DNA of 64,000 nt, from positions 372,001-436,000 of the forward strand of contig NZ_JAIQZK010000002.1 in the NCBI RefSeq assembly GCF_020075545.1, in the 5' to 3' direction. Origin of the DNA: Nocardioides sp. TRM66260-LWL. Its GTDB lineage: Bacteria > Actinomycetota > Actinomycetes > Propionibacteriales > Nocardioidaceae. Within the stretch, counting starts at the first letter, position 1. The number at the start of each line of letters is the position of its first letter. Made by a program: the position numbers and the translations under genes. Of the stretch, positions 53,354 to 62,068 are shown piece after piece. Under the pieces are notes generated by a model, which was given only the letters and a program-made list of their open reading frames with translations, made no database searches and was not told where the DNA came from.

Positions 53354-55630
53354 ATGGCCACCGGACACCGCTCGCTCGCCGACCAGCTGCGCTCCTGGTC
53401 GGACGAGCGGCTCGCCCGCCTCCTGCACGACCGTCCCGATCTGGCCACGCCCGCCCCCTCCGACTCCGCCCAGCTGGCCTCCCGCGCGGCCACGCGCTCG
53501 TCGGTGCTGCGCACCCTCGACCTGCTGACCCGCCTGGAGCTCTCCGTCCTCGATGCCCTGGTCGTGGTCGGCCCAACCAGCCGCGAGGCGCTCCTGGGGA
53601 TCGTGCACGCCGATCCCGCCGAGGTCGGGGCCGCGCTCGACCGGCTGGTCGACCTCGCCCTGGCGTGGGAGGCCGAGACCGGCCTGCGACCGCTGACCGG
53701 CGTCGTCGAGGCGCTCGCCGGCAGCCCGGGCACCAGCGGCCTGCGGCCGTCGTCCGCCGAGCCGGCGCCGCCCGAGACGATCGCGGCGGCCGTCGAGGCG
53801 CTCTCCGAGCCCGCCCGCGCCCTGCTGCTGCACGTGCTCGACCAGGGGGGCGAGGCTCGCACCGAGGCCCGCACCCACGTGTCGGTGGCCGACGCGCGCA
53901 CGCCCGCCGAGGAGCTGCTGGCCCGGCGGCTGCTGACCCCGCGCGGCGGCGGCACGGTCGTGCTGCCCGGGGAGGTCGGGCTGGTGCTGCGCGGGGGCCG
54001 TACGACGACGACGCCGATCGACCCCCGCCCGACCCTGCTCACCTCCGAGCGCGACCAGGCGCTGGTCGACCGCGGCGCGGCGGGGGCGGCCCACGAGGCG
54101 CTGCACCACGTCGAGGTGCTGCTCGAGGAGTGGGGCGTGCGTCCGCCCTCGGTGCTCCGCGGCGGCGGCCTCGCGGTGCGCGACCTCAAGGGCGCCGCGC
54201 AGCTGCTGCAGACCGATCCCGTGGCCGCCGCCTTCTGGGTCGAGCTGGCCTATGCGGCCGGCCTCCTGGGGCACGGCCTGGGGCCGGAGGGCGATCTGGC
54301 CTGGCTTCCGACCACGGCCGTCGACGCCTGGATCGAGGAGTCGCCCGCCCACCGGTGGCGGACGCTGGTGAGCGGCTGGCTGGTCTCGAACCGGGTGCCC
54401 GGCCAGGTCGGTCGTCGCGACGGCGCGGGCAAGGCCTGGAACGCCCTCACCTCCGAGCTCACCGCCCCGCACCAGGCGGAGACGCGTCGCATGGTGCTCG
54501 ACGAGCTGGCCGCGCTGCCGGAGGGCACCACCCTCGCGGCCGCGACCGGGCCGGCGTCGCTGGTCGAGCGGCTCGCGTGGCTGCGGCCCCGGCGCCCGCG
54601 CGGGCGCACCGACCAGATCGGGTGGGCGCTGGCCGAGGGAGAGCGCCTGGGCGTGCTCGGCCTCGGTGGGGCGTCGACGCCGCTGCGGCTGCTGCTCGAC
54701 GGCGAGACCGACGCGGCCGTCGAGGCGCTCGCGGCGGCGCTGCCCGAGCCGGTCGACCACGTCCTCCTCCAGGCCGACCTCACCGCGGTGGCGCCCGGCC
54801 CGCTCGAGCCGACCGTCGCGCGGCGGGTCCAGCTGCTGGCCGACGTCGAGTCGCGGGGCAGCGCCACGGTCTACCGGTTCGGCGCCTCCTCGGTGCGGCG
54901 CGGCCTGGACGCCGGCTGGACGCCCGCGGAGATCCACGCGTTCCTGGCCTCGGTGTCGCGCACGCCCGTGCCGCAGCCGCTGACCTACCTCGTCGACGAC
55001 GCCGCCCGCACCTTCGGCACCGTGCGGGTCGGCCACGCGGAGTCGTTCCTGCGCGCCGACGACGAGACCGCGCTGACCGAGCTGCTGCACCACCCGCGCG
55101 CCGCGTCCCTCGGGCTGCGGCGGCTCGCCCCGACCGTCCTGATCTCGACGACGCCGGTCGACGTGCTGCTGCAGCGGCTGCGCGAGCTCGGCGCCGCGCC
55201 GGTGGTCGAGGCGCCCGACGGCACCGTGCACATCGCCCGGCCCGAGCCGCTGCGCTCCCGGACCCGGGAGACGACGCCGGTCGCCGCCGCCCGGGGCGCC
55301 GCCCGCGAGACCGCGCGGATCACCGCCGTCATCGCCGGCCTGCGGGCCGGTGATCGCGCGCTGCCGGTGCGGCCGCCCGCGACCGCCGTCGACCCCCGCG
55401 GACGCTCCACGCCGTCGGCGACCCTCACCGCGCTGCGCGAGGCGATCGAGTCGGGCACCAGCGTCGTCATCGGCGTCATCGGCGACGACGGGCTGCCCAC
55501 CGACCGCACCGTCGAGCCGATGTCCGTCGAGGGCGGGCGCCTCACCGCGCTCGACCCGCGCACCGAGACCCTGCGCGCGTTCGCGGTGCACCGCATCGTC
55601 AGCGTCCGGCCCGCTGGGGACGCTCCGTAG
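53354..55630 (+). CDS. Helicase-associated protein (XPB/Ssl2 N-terminal-like domain)
   Basis: 758 residues. A helical N-terminus with winged-helix-like segments (SRAATRSSVLRTLDLLTRLE), a large middle region including the XPB/Ssl2 N-terminal-like Helicase_C_3 type sequence (HVLLQADLTAVAPGPLEPTV), and a C-terminal WYL-like beta-fold (SVVIGVIGDDGLPTDRTVEP). It lies 11 bases upstream of the XPB gene; the same pair is adjacent in mycobacteria (Rv0862c/Rv0861c). Probable helicase partner in DNA repair or transcription; biochemical role unproven. Confidence 0.88.
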   Translation: MATGHRSLADQLRSWSDERLARLLHDRPDLATPAPSDSAQLASRAATRSSVLRTLDLLTRLELSVLDALVVVGPTSREALLGIVHADPAEVGAALDRLVDLALAWEAETGLRPLTGVVEALAGSPGTSGLRPSSAEPAPPETIAAAVEALSEPARALLLHVLDQGGEARTEARTHVSVADARTPAEELLARRLLTPRGGGTVVLPGEVGLVLRGGRTTTTPIDPRPTLLTSERDQALVDRGAAGAAHEALHHVEVLLEEWGVRPPSVLRGGGLAVRDLKGAAQLLQTDPVAAAFWVELAYAAGLLGHGLGPEGDLAWLPTTAVDAWIEESPAHRWRTLVSGWLVSNRVPGQVGRRDGAGKAWNALTSELTAPHQAETRRMVLDELAALPEGTTLAAATGPASLVERLAWLRPRRPRGRTDQIGWALAEGERLGVLGLGGASTPLRLLLDGETDAAVEALAAALPEPVDHVLLQADLTAVAPGPLEPTVARRVQLLADVESRGSATVYRFGASSVRRGLDAGWTPAEIHAFLASVSRTPVPQPLTYLVDDAARTFGTVRVGHAESFLRADDETALTELLHHPRAASLGLRRLAPTVLISTTPVDVLLQRLRELGAAPVVEAPDGTVHIARPEPLRSRTRETTPVAAARGAARETARITAVIAGLRAGDRALPVRPPATAVDPRGRSTPSATLTALREAIESGTSVVIGVIGDDGLPTDRTVEPMSVEGGRLTALDPRTETLRAFAVHRIVSVRPAGDAP

Positions 55631-55633
55631 GCT
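55628..55633 (+). promoter_or_regulatory. -10 element before the XPB gene
   Basis: TAGGCT, 8 bases before GTG 55642; its first three bases are the stop codon of the upstream gene. Confidence 0.4.
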
Positions 55634-55641
55634 GGGCCGCT

Positions 55642-57279
55642 GTGAACGACGGCCCCCTCATCGTCCAGTCGGACAAGACCCTCCTGCTCGAGGTCGACCA
55701 CGAGGACGCCGCCGCGTGCCGCAAGGCGATCGCGCCCTTCGCCGAGCTCGAGCGCAGCCCCGAGCACGTCCACACCTACCGGCTGACGCCGCTGGGCCTG
55801 TGGAACGCCCGCGCCGCCGGACACGACGCCGAGCAGGTCGTCGACACCCTGCTCACCTACAGCCGCTACGCGGTGCCGCACGCGCTGCTCGTCGACGTCG
55901 CCGAGACGATGGCGCGCTACGGGCGGCTGCGCCTGGAGAAGCACCCCGTGCACGGCCTGGTGCTGGCCTCGTCCGACCGTCCGGTGCTCGAGGAGGTGCT
56001 GCGCGCGAAGAAGGTCGCCGGCATGCTCGGCGAGCGGCTCGACCCCGACACCGTCGCCGTGCACCCCTCCGAGCGCGGCAACCTCAAGCAGGCGCTGCTC
56101 AAGCTGGGCTGGCCGGCCGAGGACTTCGCCGGGTACGTCGACGGCGAGGCCCACGCCATCGACCTCGACCCCGAGGGCTGGTCCCTGCGGCCCTACCAGG
56201 CCGAGGCGGTCGACTCGTTCTGGCACGGCGGCTCGGGCGTCGTCGTGCTGCCGTGCGGGGCCGGCAAGACCCTCGTCGGCGCGGCGGCGATGGCCCAGGC
56301 ACGGGCCACGACGCTGATCCTGGTCACCAACACCGTCTCGGCGCGGCAGTGGAAGGACGAGCTGGTGCGGCGCACCTCGCTCACCGCCGACGAGATCGGC
56401 GAGTACTCGGGCACGTCGAAGGAGATCCGTCCCGTCACGATCGCCACCTACCAGGTGCTGACGACCCGCCGGAAGGGCGTCTACCCGCACCTGGAGCTGC
56501 TCGACGCGCGCGACTGGGGCCTGATCGTCTACGACGAGGTGCACCTGCTGCCCGCGCCGATCTTCCGGATGACCGCCGATCTGCAGGCCCGGCGCCGCCT
56601 CGGCCTGACCGCGACCCTGGTGCGCGAGGACGGCCGCGAGGGCGACGTGTTCTCGCTGATCGGCCCCAAGCGCTACGACGCGCCGTGGAAGGACATCGAG
56701 GCGCAGGGCTGGATCGCCCCGGCCGACTGCGTCGAGGTGCGGGTCTCGCTGCCGGAGTCCGAGCGGCTGGTCTACGCCACCGCCGAGCCGGACGAGCGCT
56801 ACCGGCTCGCCGCCTGCACCCACCACAAGGTCGACGTCGTCCGCTCGCTGGTGGAGCAGCACGGCGACGCCCCGACGCTGGTGATCGGCCAGTACCTCGA
56901 CCAGCTCGACGAGCTCGCGACGGCGCTCGACGCCCCCGTGATCAGCGGCGACACCAAGGTCGCCGAGCGGCAGCGGCTCTTCGACGCCTTCCGGTCCGGC
57001 GAGATCCGCCGGCTCGTGGTCTCGAAGGTCGCGAACTTCTCCATCGACCTGCCCTCAGCCGAGGTGGCGATCCAGGTGTCGGGCTCCTACGGCTCGCGCC
57101 AGGAGGAGGCCCAGCGTCTCGGCCGGCTGCTGCGTCCGGGCCGCGACGGCAAGGTGGCGCGGTTCTACACCGTCGTGGCCCGCGACACCGTCGACGCCGA
57201 CTTCGCCGCGCACCGCCAGCGCTTCCTCGCCGAGCAGGGCTACGCCTACCGCATCGTCGACGCCGCCGACCTCGGCTGA
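55642..57279 (+). CDS. DNA repair helicase XPB
   Basis: 545-residue SF2 helicase with 3'-5' unwinding expected. N-terminal damage-recognition-like domain (about 1-165), Walker A PCGAGKT (Lys209), Walker B DEVH (298-301), the XPB-specific RED motif (328-330, LVREDGREGD), and motif VI QRLGRLLRPG. GTG 55642. Length and motifs are normal for bacterial XPB. It may be co-transcribed with the helicase-associated gene or use its own leaderless promoter. Confidence 0.94.
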   Translation: MNDGPLIVQSDKTLLLEVDHEDAAACRKAIAPFAELERSPEHVHTYRLTPLGLWNARAAGHDAEQVVDTLLTYSRYAVPHALLVDVAETMARYGRLRLEKHPVHGLVLASSDRPVLEEVLRAKKVAGMLGERLDPDTVAVHPSERGNLKQALLKLGWPAEDFAGYVDGEAHAIDLDPEGWSLRPYQAEAVDSFWHGGSGVVVLPCGAGKTLVGAAAMAQARATTLILVTNTVSARQWKDELVRRTSLTADEIGEYSGTSKEIRPVTIATYQVLTTRRKGVYPHLELLDARDWGLIVYDEVHLLPAPIFRMTADLQARRRLGLTATLVREDGREGDVFSLIGPKRYDAPWKDIEAQGWIAPADCVEVRVSLPESERLVYATAEPDERYRLAACTHHKVDVVRSLVEQHGDAPTLVIGQYLDQLDELATALDAPVISGDTKVAERQRLFDAFRSGEIRRLVVSKVANFSIDLPSAEVAIQVSGSYGSRQEEAQRLGRLLRPGRDGKVARFYTVVARDTVDADFAAHRQRFLAEQGYAYRIVDAADLG

Positions 57280-57285
57280 GGGCGC

Positions 57286-60078
57286 TCAGCCGGCGTCGCG
57301 CACCAGCACCGTCCGGACGACGCTGCGGGTGCCGCGGGTGAACCGCACGGTCAGCCGCTCGACGCCCTCGCGCACCGCGTCCCGGCGGGTCGGGATCACC
57401 ACCGTCGCCCGACGCTGGCCCGGCTGCAGCACCGCGTTCAGGTAGGGCTGCAGCGCGGAGAGCGGTCGCGCGATCCGTGGGCCGCGCCCCGCGTCCGGGC
57501 CGTCCGGCTCGGCGAAGCAGCAGGCGTGCTCCTGCAGCCAGCGCGGGTCGACGTCGCCGCCGTGCAGCTCGTGCGGCGCCGCGACGATCTGCGTCTCCCA
57601 CACGTACACGCGGTCGCTGGGCCGGTCGGTGCGCAGCTCGAAGACGATCGGCCGGCCCTCGACGACGCTCGTGCGCCGCGCGCGCACCGAGAGGTGCGGC
57701 GGCGGGTCGTCGTCGGTGACGGTCGCGGTGGCCAGATAGGCGTCGGTCATCGCGCCGTCCGAGGGCCACAGCGCGACCTGGGTGGCCAGGCGCGACTCGT
57801 CGTCGCGGCGGTCCGAGCGGTAGGGCACGCTGATCGAGGCGGTGGTCTGGCCGGGCGCGAGGTCGATTGGGAAGCGCTCGCGCTGGCCGCGCTCGGCGCC
57901 GACGAGCTGCACCAGCACGCGGGCGGGGCGGGTCAGGCCGCGCACGTCGACCCGCAGCCGCAGGTGGCGCAGGCTCGGGCGGCCGTCGCCCTCGACGGTG
58001 GAGGCCGAGCGCACCGATACCAGGCCGACACGCCGCTCGGGCACGGGCGCGAGGTCGGCGGTCGGGGCCGCGGAGAGGTCGGCGACCCAGAGGCGGCCCC
58101 GGGGCGTCCGGGAGACGAGGTCGACGGCGACGATGCGCCGCAGGTCGAGGGCGGGATCGAGGCCGGGCGCCGTCGAGGGCTCGACGGCGAGCGTCTGGCC
58201 CCAGACGTGCGCCATGCCCTCGCGGAGCACCTGCAACGGCTGCTCCGGCGCGAGCACGGCCGTGGTGCCGTCCGCGTCGGTGAGCCGGACGTCCAGCGGC
58301 ACGTCGCCGGACCCGTCGGCGACGCTGCCGGGGTCGAGGAGGGTGCGCAGCTCGAGTCGGCGCGTGCGCAGGTCGAGGGGGCGACGCAGCGCCAGGCCGC
58401 CGGACTGGCCGGCGCGGGTCCAGCGCAGGGCGAGGAAGGACCGGACGGTCTCGGCGCCGCCGTCGACGCGCCAGTGCGCCGTGGTCGGCCAGTCCGTCAG
58501 CCCCTGCCCGCAGGCCGTCCGCGAGCTGTCGGAGGCGACCTGGCCGAGGCACAGCGAGGTCTGCGCGCCCCGCGGGAGGCTGAGACCGGCGTCGACCCGC
58601 GGACGCCGCGTGTCGCGGCCGCCGCCGATCGCCGCGGAGAGCACCTGGGCCGGACCGGCCGACGGGAGGCTGACGGGCCGGCCGTCGAACATCGGCAGGA
58701 GGTCGTCCTCGCCCGTCAGCAGGCGGGTGGCGCCGGCGACGTAGGTGGCGCCGACCGCACGCTGCTGCGCGTCGTCGAGGCGTCCGGGCGACCCGGCGCC
58801 GCAGCCCGACTTCGGGTCGTCGCCCCAGTCGTCGGTGGCGGGGGCGTCGGTCTGGCCGGGGGTCCACTCGGTGTTGAAGAAGTTGTGGTTGGCGCCCCGG
58901 ATCAGCACCGCCGAGCGGAGGGCGGTGTCGTCGCGCACGACGTCGCGCCCGGCGTCGACGAACCGCTGGCCCTCGAGGTCGGACACGTCGCCGTCGCAGC
59001 TCGGCAGCAGGACGACGGTCGGGACGTACGGCGCCGCCTGCACCGCGAAGTCGGTGGGCGCGATCAGGACCTGGCCCACGACGCGGTAGGGCGCCGACAG
59101 CGGGATCTGGAGCGCCGCACGATCGACGCCCTCGCCGCCGCGGCTGTGCCCGATCAGCACGACGCGGCGCAGGTCGACCCGGTGCGCCGCGGCGATGGTC
59201 GCCCAATGGTCGAGGTGGGCCCGGACGAGGCGGGCGCGGGCGTCCGCTCCGCCGTCCGCGAGGCGGTAGTCCTGGGCGTTGATGCCGTTGACCCGCACCG
59301 ACACCGTGGTGAAGCCCTGGCTGGCCAGCAGCCGCTGCAGGTAGTCGTAGCCGAGCTGGCTCTCGATCTCGCGCGACGGCGCGACGCAGGGCCAGTCGGA
59401 GCCCTGGTCGTCGTCCTTCGGCGTGTAGCAGACCTGGTGCCGGCCGTGGAGGATCAGCACCAGCGGACGCTGCGCGGGTCCTGCGTCGAGGCTCGGCTCG
59501 ACGACGTGCTCGACCATCTCGATCGGCTGCGGGACGCCGGGCACGCGCACCGACGGCAGGGTGTCGTCGCTCGAGACGACGGTGTAGGGGCCCGGCACGC
59601 CGGGATCGACCGGCACCCCGGCGAGGGTCGTGGGCGCGGCGTCCCGGGCCGCGCCGCGGGGCGAGGCGCCGCCGACGCTCGACCCGGCCGCGCGATCGTC
59701 GCCCGGCTCGTCGAGACGGTCCCCGGACAGCACGACGTCGAGGTCCCGCACTCGCGGAGCCTCGTCGGCGGTGACGAGGGCGCCGACGCGGGTGCGGGTC
59801 AGCGTCACCGGACCGACGCGGACGTCGCGACCGGCACCGTCGACGACGATCCGCGGGCGGTCGGATCCGATCGGCAGGGGCGTCGGCGACGTCCAGGCGA
59901 CCTGCCAGCGACCCGGGCCGTCGGGGCGCACCGCCCAGAACCCCTCCCCCGCAGCCGGGATCGACCGCGTCGACGGCGGGCCCGGATCGGCGGACGCGAC
60001 GGCGCCCAGCAGCGGGCCCGTGGCGAGGGCGGTGGCGAGGATCGCGGTGATCCGACGGCGGGTGGCGAGCGAGGGCAT
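57286..60078 (-). CDS. Large secreted alpha/beta hydrolase with beta-domain tail
   Basis: 930 residues. A signal peptide (ITAILATALATGPLLGAVAS, cut near residue 30) precedes an alpha/beta hydrolase domain at about 160-430: LVLILHGRH, nucleophile Ser312 (GHSRGGEG), acid Asp362 or Asp364 (PSCDGDVSD) and His398 (RGANHNFFNTEW, with the region resembling secreted lipase/PET-hydrolase-type enzymes). The remainder is beta-rich with Calx-beta-like repeats (ATVTDDDPPPHLSVRARRTS; VVEGRPIVFELRTD). ATG 60078 was chosen because it begins the signal peptide; minus-strand TAGGGT (60107-60112) is a -10 candidate. Substrate unknown. Its stop is 7 bases from that of XPB. Confidence 0.82.
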   Translation of the reverse strand: MPSLATRRRITAILATALATGPLLGAVASADPGPPSTRSIPAAGEGFWAVRPDGPGRWQVAWTSPTPLPIGSDRPRIVVDGAGRDVRVGPVTLTRTRVGALVTADEAPRVRDLDVVLSGDRLDEPGDDRAAGSSVGGASPRGAARDAAPTTLAGVPVDPGVPGPYTVVSSDDTLPSVRVPGVPQPIEMVEHVVEPSLDAGPAQRPLVLILHGRHQVCYTPKDDDQGSDWPCVAPSREIESQLGYDYLQRLLASQGFTTVSVRVNGINAQDYRLADGGADARARLVRAHLDHWATIAAAHRVDLRRVVLIGHSRGGEGVDRAALQIPLSAPYRVVGQVLIAPTDFAVQAAPYVPTVVLLPSCDGDVSDLEGQRFVDAGRDVVRDDTALRSAVLIRGANHNFFNTEWTPGQTDAPATDDWGDDPKSGCGAGSPGRLDDAQQRAVGATYVAGATRLLTGEDDLLPMFDGRPVSLPSAGPAQVLSAAIGGGRDTRRPRVDAGLSLPRGAQTSLCLGQVASDSSRTACGQGLTDWPTTAHWRVDGGAETVRSFLALRWTRAGQSGGLALRRPLDLRTRRLELRTLLDPGSVADGSGDVPLDVRLTDADGTTAVLAPEQPLQVLREGMAHVWGQTLAVEPSTAPGLDPALDLRRIVAVDLVSRTPRGRLWVADLSAAPTADLAPVPERRVGLVSVRSASTVEGDGRPSLRHLRLRVDVRGLTRPARVLVQLVGAERGQRERFPIDLAPGQTTASISVPYRSDRRDDESRLATQVALWPSDGAMTDAYLATATVTDDDPPPHLSVRARRTSVVEGRPIVFELRTDRPSDRVYVWETQIVAAPHELHGGDVDPRWLQEHACCFAEPDGPDAGRGPRIARPLSALQPYLNAVLQPGQRRATVVIPTRRDAVREGVERLTVRFTRGTRSVVRTVLVRDAG

Positions 60079-60405
60079 GGGCGGGTCCGTCCGTGTGGGT
60101 GGGCTGACCCTACTGACGGCCGGCGCACCGCGACGGTTGCCGCGGCGATCCGACGGCCACGACTGGTCTGGACCGCCCGCCGGTGGTCGAGCCGCGCCCG
60201 GTGGTCGAGCCGCGTCCGATGGTCGAGCCTGTCGAGACCCGGGCGCGCCCGTGGCCCGATCACCGGGCGGTGTCGGGCTGTGGGCCGTGCGTGCGGTGGG
60301 CGAGCTGGCTGTCGGTGGTCGAGCTTGTCGAGACCCGGGGGTTTCGACAAGCTCAACCACCGGGGCGCGGCTCAGAGATCGGGATGGGGCTCAGCCGCCG
60401 TCGTA
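60079..60405. other. Repeat-rich intergenic region
   Basis: 327 bases with no gene, filled with copies and fragments of the REP-like element described at 60182-60433. A candidate -10 for the hydrolase gene is at its left end. Confidence 0.7.
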
Positions 60406-60433
60406 CTAGGGGGTCTCGACAGGCTCGACCACC
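60182..60433. repeat. REP-like repeat cluster
   Basis: Copies of a 23-bp element with core GGTCGAGC(C/T)TGTCGAGACC: partial copies at 60182-60196 and 60200-60214 (GGTGGTCGAGCCGCG), near-complete at 60220-60240, complete at 60314-60336, an inverted variant at 60342-60361 facing it across 5 bases, and an inverted complete copy at 60411-60433 inside the HNH gene. Confidence 0.85.
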
Positions 60434-61710
60434 GTGAGGGTGGTGCCGTGGCGGTCGCGTCGGAAGCGGACGCCGTTCGGTGAGCGCCAGAGGTAGACGC
60501 CGGGTTGGTCGGGTCCTGCTGGCTTGTATCTCCAGCCGTCGTGGGTCTTGTGGCGGTGGTGCTTCCTGCAGAGCGGCGCCAGGTTGGATGACGCTGTCGG
60601 GCCGCCGGATTCGTAGGACTGCACGTGGTCGGCGTCGCAGGACCTCGCGGGTCGGCGGCAGTAGGGGAACACGCAGGTGTGGTCTCTGAGGATGATCTGC
60701 TCGCGGATCAGGTCGGGGACCTCGTAGGCGTCGGAGTACCGCTCTGCTGCGAGGTCGAGGATCGGCCGGACGGTCACGGCGGTGCCGGCGGTCTGGCACC
60801 ACGCCTTGATCACGTCGATGCCGAGGGGCGACCGGGACGCCTCGCTCCGGGCGACGTCGCCGAGGGCGCCGGTGACGGCGTCCACCGAGAGGTGGACGTA
60901 GAGCGTGAGGTGCCGCGACCGGCTCGGAGCGTTCCGGGTGGGGGTCTCGCCTGCCTCGAGCGGAAGCGCCTGCTCGCCGCGGGCGAGCATGCCGGCGGCC
61001 TTGGCTCGGCGGACGTTCAGCGTGTCCTCGGAGCCGGCCTTCTTGAGCTGCTCGGCGAGCGCTGCGATGGCGCGCTCCAGGTCGGCGGCGTCGGGCTGGT
61101 CGAGGCGGCCTGAGATGTCGATGGTGCCGTCGAATCCGGCCTGACCCATCCACACCTCGAAGCACCGGTGCTCGGCTTGGCGGGCCTTCCGCAGGATCGC
61201 GTCACCGGGGTCGGTGTGCTCCTGCGCGACCCGGCAGATGTTCGAGATCTGGGTGCGCGACACCTGGTGGGCGTACGCGGCGATCCGGGCGTCGACCAGG
61301 TCGGCGGCTTCGGCGGAGAGCAGGATGGTGTCCTCGGTGATCCGGCGGACCTGCCACACCGTCAGCTCGCCGCGCAGGAGCCGTGCCCAGACCCGAGGGA
61401 GGCGGACGCAGGCCTCGAGGGCGTGTCCGACGTAGAACGAGCCGGCTTGCTGGGTCATGCCCAGCGCGGTGATGAACTCGGTGACCGCATGCTCCTGCAC
61501 CTCCGGCGCCCCAGGACCCGCCAGCGGCAGCATCATCCCCGTGTCGATCACATACCCCGCCACGTCGCCGGTGCCCGCGACGTGGGCGATGGCCCAGTCC
61601 GCAGCCGCGATGAAGACGTCCCGCTCGGACTGCTCGGCAGCCGCCCGGGCAGCCATGGCAGCGCGCAGGGCGTCGCTGTCACGCAGCAGCCGAGGGGTCC
61701 GAGAGGGCAT
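60406..61710 (-). CDS. DUF222/HNH endonuclease-domain protein (13E12 repeat family-like)
   Basis: 434 residues. DUF222 helical region (about 20-300) followed by an HNH domain (about 335-385): CVFPYCRRPARSCDADHVQS, then NLAPLCRKHHRHKTHDGW with the zinc Cys pairs and HNH His residues. This multi-copy actinobacterial family is of unknown function. The last codons VVEPVETP and the stop are encoded by a REP-like repeat. ATG 61710 has TAGAAT 6 bases upstream (leaderless). Confidence 0.88.
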   Translation of the reverse strand: MPSRTPRLLRDSDALRAAMAARAAAEQSERDVFIAAADWAIAHVAGTGDVAGYVIDTGMMLPLAGPGAPEVQEHAVTEFITALGMTQQAGSFYVGHALEACVRLPRVWARLLRGELTVWQVRRITEDTILLSAEAADLVDARIAAYAHQVSRTQISNICRVAQEHTDPGDAILRKARQAEHRCFEVWMGQAGFDGTIDISGRLDQPDAADLERAIAALAEQLKKAGSEDTLNVRRAKAAGMLARGEQALPLEAGETPTRNAPSRSRHLTLYVHLSVDAVTGALGDVARSEASRSPLGIDVIKAWCQTAGTAVTVRPILDLAAERYSDAYEVPDLIREQIILRDHTCVFPYCRRPARSCDADHVQSYESGGPTASSNLAPLCRKHHRHKTHDGWRYKPAGPDQPGVYLWRSPNGVRFRRDRHGTTLTVVEPVETP

Positions 61711-61716
61711 GGCCCG

Positions 61717-61722
61717 ATTCTA
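61717..61722 (-). promoter_or_regulatory. -10 element, leaderless HNH gene
   Basis: Minus-strand TAGAAT, 6 bases before ATG 61710; the best -10 match among the accessory genes. Confidence 0.55.
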
Positions 61723-61941
61723 TGCGAACACGCGTTCGAAGTGAAGTGGATATCCCCAGATCAGACCAGGTTTTCGAAACCCCAGCCAAAGACAACTGAG
61801 AGAGACCAACGGCGGAGCCGGCGACGGCGAACGGGGAACACCCGCTGTACCGAGACGGCGAGCGACCACCGAGTGCCATGACCGCAACGGCGACCAGAGG
61901 CGAGCGGTGAGCCGACCGTGAGCTCGGTGCTCGGGGTGCGG

Positions 61942-61964
61942 GGGTCTCGACAAGCTCGACCACC
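61942..61964 (-). repeat. REP-like element, upstream copy
   Basis: Inverted full copy of the 23-bp element (core GGTCTCGACAAGCTCGACC) followed by a fragment GCTCGACCACCGG at 61971-61983. Confidence 0.85.
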
Positions 61965-62056
61965 GGAGCCGCTCGACCACCGGCCCGATGCCCGCCACCG
62001 GACCCGCTCGCCCACCACCGACACGCAGCGATTCCCGCCCGTCCGCCGCCGATCCC

Positions 62057-62062
62057 TAGGCT
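62057..62062 (+). promoter_or_regulatory. serA: -10 element, leaderless serA
   Basis: TAGGCT, 6 bases before GTG 62069. Confidence 0.55.
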
Positions 62063-62068
62063 GACCCC

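Larger units (their letters stand above)
61711..62068. other. Intergenic region between HNH gene and serA
   Basis: 358 bases without a gene. It holds the HNH -10 (TAGAAT, 61717-61722), a locally less GC-rich stretch (about 61720-61800) with TTCGAA-centred short inverted sequences, a complete inverted REP-like copy at 61942-61964, a fragment at 61971-61983, and the serA -10. Confidence 0.7.

Noticed and set aside
60182..61983. Insertion sequence around the HNH gene
   Set aside because: No transposase, no matching terminal inverted repeats at defined ends and no target-site duplication were recognised; REP-like repeats fit better.
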